A stretch of DNA of 44,373 bases from a virus. The notes beneath the pieces are model-generated. The model saw only the letters and a list, made by a program, of their open reading frames with translations. It had not been told where the DNA came from and did not search any database. The stretch covers positions 1 to 44,373 of IMG/VR virus record IMGVR_UViG_3300037237_000490; one strand, written 5' to 3'. Positions 6,312 to 13,169 of this stretch are shown piece by piece. The stretch's first letter is position 1. Each line of letters starts with the position of its first letter. Position numbers and translations under genes: made by a program.

Positions 6312-7589
6312 ATGTTCGAATTACAGAGACAAGCTGGCCGCCCGATGCCGAGCCACGCGGAGCGCGAGGCCGAGTTGTTCGGCCCCGTCGAGTTACGGGC
6401 CTGGATGACGAAGGGCGGCCGCCGATTGCAGGCCGCGCCGCAGGCCGCCTATCGCTGGCTGGCCGCGCATGCCGAGCGGCTGCCGTCCGAGTTCGAGTTC
6501 AAGCTGGCCGACCTGGGCCGATGTTTCTTCGCCACCTCGAGTAGCACGTCCAGCGATTGGGTGAGCACGCTCGAGGGTGAGGGTCTGCTGGAGATCGTGA
6601 AGGGTCGCCGCGGCTCGGCCGGCGGCCTGTGGATCCGTTTGTACGACGTTCGCGAGCTGGCGGAAGTGCGGCGGGCACGGATCGACCCGCAACTTCAGCT
6701 GCCGATCGTCGAGGAGGCGGACCTGGTTCCGTTCGCGCCGAACCATCTTCAGAGTAGCACTCTCTACTCCGAAGATGGTTCGCCACTGGACGCTGCTCGG
6801 CCCGGTGCTAGCATGGTGGAAAGTGGCCACGCCCATCTTCTGAGTAGCCATCACTACTCCGAAGATGGTTCGGCCTGTGTCGCGGCGGGTGACCTTGCGC
6901 AGGTCCCGCTGGCGCTTGTCGGCGCTCTGAGCTTGCGTCTCGGCGAAGACTTCGTCGAGACGCATCTCGGACGCTGCCGTTGGGAGCTGGGAACCACGTC
7001 TAAGCTGTTGGTGCCCAGCGACTTCCAGCGCGATTACCTGCGCGATCACTGGCTCGGCGAGCTACGCGCCGCCGTGGCCGATTGCGGGCTGCCGCCTCTG
7101 GAACTGGCCGTCGATCCGTCGCTCTCCGGGAGGCTCGGCAAGCTTCGGAGTAGTGAGCGCTACTCCGAAGATGAAAGTGCGCAACAACCAACGTTGGTTG
7201 TTAGAAGCTCTTGTAGAGCTTCTAACCAACCAACCAACCAACCGAATTTTTCGGATCAGCGGGGGGAAAGCGGCGACCAGGCGGTCGCCGCGGCCGTTCA
7301 CCCGCTGTTGGCACGCGCCGCCGCGCTCTACGGGCGCATCGGCGATCCGACGGTGTACCGCTGGATCGCGATCGCCACGGTGGTGCTGGTCGCGGACGGC
7401 GTGGTGACCGCGGCCGACGTCGAGCGACTGCTGGCCGAGCGCGGCGGCGACTTCAACACGGCGATCAAGCAGCTGGCCGGCAGCCGCTGGCCCAAGATCG
7501 GCTGGTTCAAATCGCGCCTGCTGCGCGAGGGCATCAAGTGGAAACGTTCCTGGGATCGAGGCACGGCCTCAGAAAGGGAGCCGCGATGA
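6312..7589 (+). CDS. Putative replication initiator: winged helix plus DnaA-N-like domain
   Basis: 425 residues. Residues 40-115 look like a winged helix (FELADLGRCFF-type recognition, then a basic wing GRRGSAGGLWIRLYD). Residues 198-268 resemble DnaA domain I (LGEDFVETHLGRCRWEL, then KLLVPSDFQRDYLRDHWLGELRAA), a helicase-contact fold also seen in phage and plasmid initiators. The C-terminal 330-410 is a further helical domain. The segments between domains (144-157, 174-187, 276-289) repeat the peptide L-x-SS-x-x-YSEDGS. They are encoded by three large DNA palindromes, so the gene probably contains its own origin, as lambda O does. The last bases overlap the next start (ATGA). Similarity to DnaA is by eye; function is inferred. 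Confidence 0.65.
   Translation: MFELQRQAGRPMPSHAEREAELFGPVELRAWMTKGGRRLQAAPQAAYRWLAAHAERLPSEFEFKLADLGRCFFATSSSTSSDWVSTLEGEGLLEIVKGRRGSAGGLWIRLYDVRELAEVRRARIDPQLQLPIVEEADLVPFAPNHLQSSTLYSEDGSPLDAARPGASMVESGHAHLLSSHHYSEDGSACVAAGDLAQVPLALVGALSLRLGEDFVETHLGRCRWELGTTSKLLVPSDFQRDYLRDHWLGELRAAVADCGLPPLELAVDPSLSGRLGKLRSSERYSEDESAQQPTLVVRSSCRASNQPTNQPNFSDQRGESGDQAVAAAVHPLLARAAALYGRIGDPTVYRWIAIATVVLVADGVVTAADVERLLAERGGDFNTAIKQLAGSRWPKIGWFKSRLLREGIKWKRSWDRGTASEREPR
6741..6780. repeat. Origin-like 40-bp palindrome A
   Basis: AACCATCTTC-A-GAGTAG, spacer CACTCT, CTACTC-C-GAAGATGGTT. The arms are 17 bp with one mismatch. It lies inside the putative initiator gene. Confidence 0.85.
6831..6870. repeat. Origin-like 40-bp palindrome B
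   Basis: CCATCTTC-T-GAGTAG, spacer CCATCA, CTACTC-C-GAAGATGG. Same spacer length as A, with its centre exactly 90 bp from A. The right arm is identical to that of A. Confidence 0.85.
7137..7176. repeat. Origin-like palindrome C
   Basis: CTTCGGAGTAG, spacer TGAGCG, CTACTCCGAAG: 11 perfect inner base pairs and the same 6-base spacer. The outer right arm keeps GAAGATG; the outer left arm has diverged. Its centre is 306 bp from B. Confidence 0.8.
7183..7254. other. Palindrome cluster, probable part of the replication origin
   Basis: A perfect 20-bp palindrome AACAACCAACGTTGGTTGTT (7183-7202) abuts TTAGAAGCTCT-TGT-AGAGCTTCTAA (7201-7225, perfect 11-bp arms). Then come direct CCAA repeats (7226-7241) and CCGAA-TTT-TTCGG (7242-7254). 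The stretch is visibly more AT-rich than its surroundings. It encodes only the Gln/Asn/Thr/Pro linker of the initiator, so the DNA, not the peptide, seems to be what is conserved. Confidence 0.6.
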
Positions 7590-7873
7590 GCAACGCCTCC
7601 GCAGCGGCCATTGCGATCGCGCTAGAGCTCGCGGCATTTGTCAACGAGCGTCTGGCGAGGGTCGAGCCGGAATTCAGGAACGTGGGAGCGGCGATGCTCC
7701 TCGGCCCCTTTATTGGCACGGCCGTCGCCCTGGCCGCGAAGATCGACGGCTGCCCGGACGATGGCCAGCGCGCCCAACGGGCGTGCAAGGTTTTGAGCGA
7801 CGAGTTGGCCAAGCTGTTCCCAGCGATCGGCCTCGGGAAAGTCATGAAGATGCCCGCGACGGATCGCAATTGA
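7586..7873 (+). CDS. Hypothetical small Ala-rich protein
   Basis: 95 residues from the ATG at 7586, overlapping the stop of the initiator gene (ATGA) and preceded by AAAGGGAG, so it is translationally coupled to it. The N-terminal half is Ala-rich and moderately hydrophobic (AIAIALELAAFV, then MLLGPFIGTAVALAA). It could be a helical bundle or a weak membrane protein. No family recognised. Confidence 0.55.
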   Translation: MSNASAAAIAIALELAAFVNERLARVEPEFRNVGAAMLLGPFIGTAVALAAKIDGCPDDGQRAQRACKVLSDELAKLFPAIGLGKVMKMPATDRN

Positions 7874-7902
7874 CTCCCATCCCCAACCCTGAGGACTGAA
7901 CG

Positions 7903-10002
7903 ATGATCACGAAATCGAGAACCGCGACCAAACCGAAAACGGCCAAGCAGCTCGCCCGCGGCGAGCGGCCGCGCGAAGCGTCGGCCGAGACGGCACGAAA
8001 GGTCGCGGCCGCCAGGGAAATGCCTCCGCTGACCGACGCCGATCGCGAGGAGGCGCTCGAGGCGCTCTGGCGCGTGAAGCCGTCGCTGTGCCTCGACCTG
8101 CAAGCTTGCAAAACGTTGACGCAGGCGGCGCTACTCGTCGAACAGCAGCTGTTTTGGAATGCCGTTCCGCCCTGGTTCTACATGGAGGGGGCGGGAGTCC
8201 CCGGGATGAGTGCGATGGAAACAGGCGTCGTAGTTCGCGCCGCCGGGGGCGCCCGGATTGGCACGATCGATTGGGACGAGATCGCCGAGCACGCCCGCGA
8301 GACCGACGATCCGATCGATCGCGAAGAAGCCAACGCCAACGCCGGCGATCCCGAGGAGGATGACGAGGCCCAGGAAGACGACGACAGCGACGTCGAGACG
8401 GATGACGACGAGGAGGAGGCCAAGGTCAAGCCGGGTGCCAGGGCCGCGAAGGGCACTGGCACGACGAAGGCGGCTGCGAAGAAAGGCCCGTCGGCGGCGC
8501 CCGAGTTTCGCGAGTCGTCGGTTTCGCTGCACCAGGTCGAGCTGAGCCCCAACAACCCGCGCAAAGAGTTCAACCAGGCCGCGCTCGAAGAGTTGGCGGC
8601 GAGCATCCGCAGCGTCGGGCTGATCGAACCCATCGTGGTGCGACCCATCGGGCCAAATCGTTACGAGCTTGTCGCCGGCGAGCGTCGGCTGCGGGCTTGC
8701 AAGTTGGCCGGCAAGCACAGCGTGCACGTCCGCGTGGCCGAGATGACCGATGAGCAGGCCGACGAAATTCGGCTGATCGAGAACCTGCAGCGCCAGGACC
8801 TGTCGGCGATCGAGGAAGCCAACGGCTTCCAGCAGATGATCGCCCAGCATGGCTACACCCAGCAGCAGCTCGCCGCCAGGCTGGGCAAAAGCCAAGGGCA
8901 CGTGGCCAACCGGTTGGCGCTTTTGAAGCTCGGCCCGAAGTGGCGCGAGCGGATTATTTCGGGCGAAATGCCCAGCAGCCACGCCCGCGCGCTGATGAAG
9001 TATTCCAGCGAGCCAGCGCTGATGGGGGTCATCGAAGAGGCCATTTTATCCAAGGACAGCTTCGCGGGTATCGACCCTGATTTCGACGACTTCCGCGAGG
9101 ACGTCGACCGTGTCGCCCAGAACTTCACCAAGCCCATGACCGGCAAACACAGGTCAAGCGTCAGCTACAAGAAAGTGGGAATCTTCAAGCCGACGGTGGA
9201 GCAGCGCGAGCAACTCGGCATCGCCATGCTCGACGGCAAGGAGGTGGCCACCAACACGAAGTTGTGGACCGAACTGCAGACCGCGCACGAGAAGACGCTG
9301 GGCGCCAAATCCGATGGCAAAAAGAAGGGCAACGGGGGGGCCCCGGGACCGACGCCGGCTGAGCGGAAGGCCAATGAGAAGAAGAAGGCCGAGCAGCTCA
9401 ACGAGTGGGTCGGTAACTGGCGCGCCGATTGGCTGCGGACGATCCTGTCGCGAATGGCCGTCGAGAATCGCGACCTGGCGATGAAAACGATCGTGATGGG
9501 TCTGGCCCATGGCGTGCGCGTTCACGAGCAGGGCGACCGTGTGGGCGAGCTGGTGGAACCGCGGACGCCGGGCCTGATCAACGAGCGGGCGATCGCCGCC
9601 GACACGGTGAATGGCACGACTGAGGTCCTCGTGCAGCTCGCTGCCGATTGGCTGTGGGACGATTACCAGGCCAAAAGGGATCCCGGCAGCTGGAACGGTC
9701 GCACGCTAATGGGCGACGCCGTCGAGGCCCTGGCTGGCTTCGCGCGGGTCGACCTCGTCAAGGAGTGGCGCAGCAACCTAGCCGGCGATTTGACGCAGGC
9801 GTTTTTCAACCGTCACGACAAGGCTGCGCTGGTGACGATGGCGGATGCGTTCGGAGTCGACGTCCGCGGCGACGGACCGAAGAGCGAGATCATCGATTGC
9901 TTAATCACGCAGAGCAACACGAAACGTCATTTGCCCAACGCGATCAAACCGGTGGCCAGTCTCGCGAAGAAGGTCGGCAAGAAGGCCAAGCTGAAACGAT
10001 GA
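7903..10002 (+). CDS. ParB-family DNA-binding protein, long form
   Basis: 699 residues, roughly twice a chromosomal ParB. Residues 1-145 are a unique N-terminal domain, followed by an acidic linker (146-175). The ParB/Sulfiredoxin domain (about 205-300) has the start motif LSPNNPRKEFN and the nucleotide-binding GERRLRAC box (259-266). A helix-turn-helix, YTQQQLAARLGKSQGHVANRL in part (318-338), follows, then a long C-terminal extension (about 430-699) with a second charged region. No ParA gene is next to it, so true partition is doubtful. Phages often carry such proteins as transcription or genome-organising factors. CTP binding is known for the family; here it is inferred from the motif. Confidence 0.85.
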   Translation: MITKSRTATKPKTAKQLARGERPREASAETARKVAAAREMPPLTDADREEALEALWRVKPSLCLDLQACKTLTQAALLVEQQLFWNAVPPWFYMEGAGVPGMSAMETGVVVRAAGGARIGTIDWDEIAEHARETDDPIDREEANANAGDPEEDDEAQEDDDSDVETDDDEEEAKVKPGARAAKGTGTTKAAAKKGPSAAPEFRESSVSLHQVELSPNNPRKEFNQAALEELAASIRSVGLIEPIVVRPIGPNRYELVAGERRLRACKLAGKHSVHVRVAEMTDEQADEIRLIENLQRQDLSAIEEANGFQQMIAQHGYTQQQLAARLGKSQGHVANRLALLKLGPKWRERIISGEMPSSHARALMKYSSEPALMGVIEEAILSKDSFAGIDPDFDDFREDVDRVAQNFTKPMTGKHRSSVSYKKVGIFKPTVEQREQLGIAMLDGKEVATNTKLWTELQTAHEKTLGAKSDGKKKGNGGAPGPTPAERKANEKKKAEQLNEWVGNWRADWLRTILSRMAVENRDLAMKTIVMGLAHGVRVHEQGDRVGELVEPRTPGLINERAIAADTVNGTTEVLVQLAADWLWDDYQAKRDPGSWNGRTLMGDAVEALAGFARVDLVKEWRSNLAGDLTQAFFNRHDKAALVTMADAFGVDVRGDGPKSEIIDCLITQSNTKRHLPNAIKPVASLAKKVGKKAKLKR
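8956..8969. promoter_or_regulatory. ATTTCG-NN-CGAAAT palindrome, site 1 (inside parB-like gene)
   Basis: ATTTCG-GG-CGAAAT. It encodes part of IISGEM, a conserved stretch of the ParB helix region, so this copy may be due to coding alone. Confidence 0.4.
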
Positions 10003-10012
10003 AACGTGAGGC

Positions 10013-10099
10013 GCGGCGGCCCGGTCGGTGGGGTAGGGAGACGATCTGAACGAATGTCCCCACTCGACTCGTGGTCGAGCGACCGGGCGCCGCTTTTTT
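10013..10099 (+). terminator. Branched terminator or small RNA between parB and csrA
   Basis: An outer stem of about 14 bp (10013-10027 with 10080-10093, one bulged G) is followed by six T. It encloses GTGGGG/CCCCAC (10028-10033 with 10058-10063), whose loop carries AGGGAG, and CTCGAC/GTCGAG (10063-10079). It ends the parB transcript. The GGA in the loop, just before a csrA gene, could be a CsrA binding site. Confidence 0.7.
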
Positions 10100-10125
10100 A
10101 ATTGGGGGGTCAAGGAGGACTTCAA

Positions 10126-10302
10126 ATGCTCGTGCTCATGAGAAAACCTGGCCAGCAGCTGATGATCGGCGATATCGTCGTCACGCTGTTGGCCATCCGC
10201 GGCAACTCGGTCCGCGTCGGCGTGGAGGCCGATCGCTCGATCAACGTCCGCCGCGGCGAACTGGCGCCGCTCAACAAGCCGCAGCGGCCCGAGGCAGCAT
10301 AG
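10126..10302 (+). CDS. csrA: CsrA/RsmA family RNA-binding regulator
   Basis: 58 residues, the family's normal size. The sequence follows CsrA closely: MLVLMRKPGQQLMIGD at the start, the beta strand GNSVRVGVEA, and RRGEL in the place of the VHREEI box, keeping the Arg that contacts RNA. CsrA dimers bind GGA motifs in hairpin loops and block or stabilise mRNAs. The ATG at 10126 follows AAGGAGGA, itself a possible autoregulatory GGA site. A phage-borne copy could reset host translation or time phage genes. A strong terminator lies just upstream, so the gene has its own promoter or relies on read-through. Confidence 0.93.
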   Translation: MLVLMRKPGQQLMIGDIVVTLLAIRGNSVRVGVEADRSINVRRGELAPLNKPQRPEAA

Positions 10303-10459
10303 CCCGCGGCCTAGAGACCATGTGAGTGTCCCGAAGGAGGTGATGCCAATGAAGTGAGGCGAATAGGCAACCGATATTGGAGAAACCGAGCTGCCGCCAC
10401 GCTCGCGCCAGGCGACGTGAGCGGCGGCCGGCCTTTCACTTTCAAGGAGGAGTTTCCCC

Positions 10460-10807
10460 ATGCACTTTCGAGGACCTGACTACAACGCCGTCCGATCGCT
10501 GGTGATCTGGACGCTGGTCGATGCGGCCGTTTTTTCCACGCTGGGATTCGCGATGGGCATGTGGTGCTTTGGCTGCCGACCGCGCGTGCTCTACGCCCAG
10601 CCGACGCCCGCGATCATCGCCGGGGCCGCCAGCTACGTGCCGGCCGAGCCCGCGCCCGTCTTGGAACGACCCGTCGAGGAGCTGCCGGTGCCGCACTCGG
10701 TGGCCGACGACGAGCCGCCCGAGCCCCATGTCGAAGCGAAAGCACGTCTCATCCCCTCCGGCCATTTGGGCCCCGAGCAATCGCGTCTCAAGAAAGCGGA
10801 GAATTGA
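10460..10807 (+). CDS. Single-pass membrane protein, unknown function
   Basis: 115 residues from the ATG at 10460 with AGGAGG upstream. One hydrophobic segment (about 12-37, SLVIWTLVDAAVF then STLGFAMGMW) is followed by a Cys pair (CFGC) and a Pro/Glu-rich, probably disordered tail. The 157-bp gap before it holds a GC-rich hairpin (10393-10428) and an odd strong ribosome binding site ahead of a tiny open frame. Nothing tells its job; a small membrane-acting early protein is possible. Confidence 0.6.
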   Translation: MHFRGPDYNAVRSLVIWTLVDAAVFSTLGFAMGMWCFGCRPRVLYAQPTPAIIAGAASYVPAEPAPVLERPVEELPVPHSVADDEPPEPHVEAKARLIPSGHLGPEQSRLKKAEN

Positions 10808-10809
10808 TC

Positions 10810-11028
10810 ATGGCCGGCGTCTCGTTGGATACCGACTTCGCCGTGGCCTTCGACTGCGACTGCTCGGTCACGTTTTTCGCGGCTCATCAGTTTTCGGTCT
10901 CGCGACTGACGGCCTGCGCACGCCACAGCGGCGACGGGTTTCTCGACTTACGGGCGTCGCTCGCGCGCAGCGCACGCAAGGTGTTTGAAGATGTCTCAGG
11001 CGGCCGGCGAGTCGCCGGGGACATTTGA
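10810..11028 (+). CDS. Hypothetical small protein
   Basis: 72 residues, two bases after the previous stop, with GGAGAA upstream. The first half has hydrophobic beta-like segments (FAVAFDCDCSVTFFAAHQFSV in part) with two close Cys residues. The C terminus FEDVSGGRRVAGDI is encoded by the left arm of the 36-bp inverted repeat, so the end of this protein may have been created when that repeat arrived. Confidence 0.5.
   Translation: MAGVSLDTDFAVAFDCDCSVTFFAAHQFSVSRLTACARHSGDGFLDLRASLARSARKVFEDVSGGRRVAGDI
10987..11022 (+). repeat. Left arm of 36-bp inverted repeat
   Basis: Matches the reverse complement of 11766-11801 at 34 of 36 bases. Each arm contains a smaller perfect palindrome, CCGGCGA-G-TCGCCGG. 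The two arms flank exactly two complete genes. Confidence 0.9.
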
Positions 11029-11038
11029 AAGGAAAGAG

Positions 11039-11278
11039 ATGGCCGAGACGATCGACGTGCTATACGAGTGCATGGGCTGCGGGCACAAAGGATCCGTCGC
11101 GGTCAGCGGGCGCGAGTCCGGCGAGGACGTTGTCGATTGGGTGAACCGGGTCGCGCGCATCGTGCAATTCGACCACTCGTTCAAGCAGCCCTACTGCGGC
11201 GAGTGCAAGGTCGATCTCAAGATCCCGCTGTCCAAATACGACCCCGACGGCTGGATTGGAAAGGCGCCTTCCAAATGA
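11039..11278 (+). CDS. Small zinc-ribbon protein, first gene of the repeat-flanked cassette
   Basis: 79 residues from the ATG at 11039, with AAGGAAAGAG upstream. Two Cys pairs, YECMGCGH (10-17) and PYCGEC (about 56-61), fit a zinc ribbon that would bind nucleic acid or a protein partner. The gene begins 16 bases after the left inverted-repeat arm, and its stop overlaps the next start (ATGA). No named family recognised. Confidence 0.65.
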   Translation: MAETIDVLYECMGCGHKGSVAVSGRESGEDVVDWVNRVARIVQFDHSFKQPYCGECKVDLKIPLSKYDPDGWIGKAPSK

Positions 11279-11763
11279 CGACCCAGCGCGACTGCTCGGA
11301 TCGATTGACACCGCACCAACGGCGCGTTCTGGCGGCTCTTCTCGCGCTCGAGGAGAGCCACCATTGGACGTGGTGGACCCGCGACGCGATCGGCTACGTC
11401 GTAGGCGCCGGCGGTTTCCACGGCACCATCCAAATCAAAACCATCTCGATCTTAAAGCGGGCTGGACTCGTGCAGACCGAGCGCTCCTCGTGGAACCAGG
11501 CCACGCGTGACAAGGTCGGATGCAATTGCGCCTATTGGCATTGGGGACTGACAGCCGCCGGCCTCAAGGCCGCCGCCTCCGCGCCGGTTCGATGGCCCGA
11601 AGACGCGCTTGAGCGTGTACGGCGCTCAGACTGCTACGGGAACTTTGAGCCACGCGACGAGGACGAGGGGCCGCGCGGCCCGAATTGGGATGGCCACGAC
11701 GACGATGACGGCGACGGTGATCCGAGTCCGGTGCCCCGTCCCTCCGACCTGCTGCACCCCTGA
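11275..11763 (+). CDS. Winged-helix-like protein, second gene of the cassette
   Basis: 162 residues. Residues 10-85 read like a winged helix: LTPHQRRVLAALLALEE, then TRDAIGYVVG, then a recognition-type helix TIQIKTISILKRAGLV and a Trp-rich turn. The tail (120-162) is acidic, with runs of Asp. It may be a regulator working with the zinc-ribbon protein translated just before it. The stop is three bases before the right inverted-repeat arm. Confidence 0.55.
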   Translation: MTTQRDCSDRLTPHQRRVLAALLALEESHHWTWWTRDAIGYVVGAGGFHGTIQIKTISILKRAGLVQTERSSWNQATRDKVGCNCAYWHWGLTAAGLKAAASAPVRWPEDALERVRRSDCYGNFEPRDEDEGPRGPNWDGHDDDDGDGDPSPVPRPSDLLHP

Positions 11764-11765
11764 CC

Positions 11766-11801
11766 GTCACCGGCGACTCGCCGGCCGCCTGAGGCATCTT
11801 C
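11766..11801 (-). repeat. Right arm of 36-bp inverted repeat
   Basis: Inverted copy of 10987-11022 with two mismatches. The distance between the arms is about 740 bp, filled by the two cassette genes. Confidence 0.9.
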
Positions 11802-11838
11802 GTGCCCCGGCCCGGTGGCACAACAACGGATCATTTTC

Positions 11839-11852
11839 GGCGTAATTACGCC
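11839..11852. promoter_or_regulatory. 14-bp perfect palindrome upstream of the second CsrA-like gene
   Basis: GGCGTAATTACGCC, about 70 bp before the start at 11922. It is the size and symmetry of an operator. The regulator is unknown. Confidence 0.35.
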
Positions 11853-11921
11853 ACGCCGCCGCTAGCACCTTCGGCCAGCGTTTGGATTGTCGGCGTCGGC
11901 GGTGCGTAGTACATTCGGAAC

Positions 11922-12239
11922 ATGGGCAAGCCCACGCGATCGTCGCCGGCGGGGGGAGGGGGGGCGCAAGTCGTTTTGCGCCGCGACAAACCCGTTGGTG
12001 TGCAGATCGAGGGCATTGTGCTGCACCTGGTCGACGTCGGACGCAAGCAAGTCGAGCTGGTGGCCTCCGGCCCGCAGGGCACGCTGGTGCTCAAGAAGCG
12101 TTGCAAGCGGACCGGGAATCTTGTCTTGACTCTTGTCGGGGGAGGCTTCTATCCTTCGACCCCTGACGGGACGCCCGCAAGTGCGTCCAACGAGTCGGCT
12201 GCGGAAATGCAGACCGGTTCACGTTTACGAAGTGCCTAG
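11922..12239 (+). CDS. CsrA-like protein with extra tails
   Basis: 105 residues. Residues 15-60 align by eye with CsrA: VVLRRDKPVGVQIEG, then IVLHLVDVGRKQVELVASGP, matching the family's strand order and its '-QVRLGI-AP' strand, but without a clear RNA-contact Arg box. The N terminus has a glycine run and the C-terminal 40 residues are unrelated and low in complexity. The binding site before the ATG is weak. This would be a second, diverged CsrA-like gene 1.6 kb from the first. A chance resemblance cannot be excluded. Confidence 0.45.
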   Translation: MGKPTRSSPAGGGGAQVVLRRDKPVGVQIEGIVLHLVDVGRKQVELVASGPQGTLVLKKRCKRTGNLVLTLVGGGFYPSTPDGTPASASNESAAEMQTGSRLRSA

Positions 12240-12262
12240 CGGCCCAATTCCCTGGCGTTTGA

Positions 12263-12327
12263 AGCCCGGGCGTTGTCCGTCTCTGAGGTTGTTACCTCGG
12301 AGGCAGCCAGCGCCCGGGCTTTTTTTT
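12263..12327 (+). terminator. Strong rho-independent terminator
   Basis: AGCCCGGGCG (12263-12272) pairs with CGCCCGGGCT (12311-12320) and leads into eight T. A second hairpin GAGGT-TGTT-ACCTC sits in the loop. It marks the end of the early/replication transcript. Confidence 0.9.
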
Positions 12328-12359
12328 GCGCGCCGACGTCCTACCAGGCAATCCTATCT

Positions 12360-12845
12360 ATGGCCAACTCTGCCCAGCCGAAGAAAAAACCGCTGCCCGG
12401 CGGTTTGAGCGTGCTGCAACTCTTCGCGCTGAGTAAGGCGATTAAGGACGCGAAGGACTGGCGCGAGTTTCTGCCCGTGGGAGACGGCCAGCCGTTCGAC
12501 TTTGCCGTCCGTTTGAAGGGCAAGTTGAACGCCGCCAGCTCCCAGACTTCGAAGGTCAAAGTGCCGCCCGAGCTCGAAGCGGTGTTGGGCATCATGCTCG
12601 ACCTGGTTGACGAAGAGGAAGGCAAAAGGCTTTCCGATCAGATCGTCAACCGCTATGCCGCGATCGTCGACCCGGTTCGAAGCGAGGAGATCTCGCTGGG
12701 CGCCGGGCGCCGAGCTCGTGAGGTCGTCGCGTTGTTGACCGTCGAGAAGGATCAGAAGAAGGCCGGCAACGTGACGGTGACCGTCGACGTCGAGAAGGTG
12801 CCGCTCTCTGCCGTGAAGAAGCCGCCTTACAAGGGCCGCAAATGA
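12360..12845 (+). CDS. Hypothetical protein before the anti-CBASS gene
   Basis: 161 residues from the ATG at 12360; no good binding site is seen. A basic N terminus (SAQPKKKPLPGG) leads into a mixed region with PVGDGQPFDFAVRLKGKLN, a helical stretch LEAVLGIMLDLVDEEEGKRL and a Val-rich strand VTVTVDVEKVPL. No domain recognised. Its stop overlaps the start of the Acb2-like gene, so the two are produced together and may share a role in counter-defence; that is inference from position. Confidence 0.6.
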   Translation: MANSAQPKKKPLPGGLSVLQLFALSKAIKDAKDWREFLPVGDGQPFDFAVRLKGKLNAASSQTSKVKVPPELEAVLGIMLDLVDEEEGKRLSDQIVNRYAAIVDPVRSEEISLGAGRRAREVVALLTVEKDQKKAGNVTVTVDVEKVPLSAVKKPPYKGRK

Positions 12846-13123
12846 CGACCATTTATCTGCCGCCTCCCGAGGCGGTGCGCGACCTGGCCAACCGCTTTGT
12901 CTATCACCCGCCGATGGGCGACCAGGCTCAGCGGTACCAGCGGATCCGCGAGGCCGCGGGCGAGCTGGCCGAGCTGCTCAGCACGCTGTGCCCTCCATCG
13001 CGCGAGTTGTCGCTGTCGATTACGAATCTCGAGCAGGCGAGTATGTGGGCCAATGCAGCGATCGCCCGCAATGAGCGGCTGGGAGTCTTCGAGCCGGGCA
13101 CGGAATACCGAGCCAGCTTATGA
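12842..13123 (+). CDS. acb2: Acb2/Tad1 hairpin-domain protein, probable anti-CBASS sponge
   Basis: 93 residues. The central part RFVYHPPMGDQAQRYQRIRE, then LCPPSRELSL, then LEQASMWANAAIARNE is the pattern of the Acb2/Tad1 helical hairpin: a YHPP-GDQ-RY start and a C-terminal MWANAAIARNE. Family members of phage origin bind and hide cyclic oligonucleotide signals made by CBASS, and in part other signalling systems, so the host defence is not triggered. The start overlaps the previous stop (ATGA). Ligand preference cannot be read from the sequence. Confidence 0.82.
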   Translation: MTTIYLPPPEAVRDLANRFVYHPPMGDQAQRYQRIREAAGELAELLSTLCPPSRELSLSITNLEQASMWANAAIARNERLGVFEPGTEYRASL

Positions 13124-13169
13124 GCGCGAAACGGCTGCCTTAAAGCCCCGGACCTTTGAAGGACCAAGG

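Noticed and set aside
7903-10002. Plasmid partition locus (phage-plasmid)
   Set aside because: A ParB-type protein is present, but there is no ParA gene beside it and no recognisable parS, so partition is not claimed.
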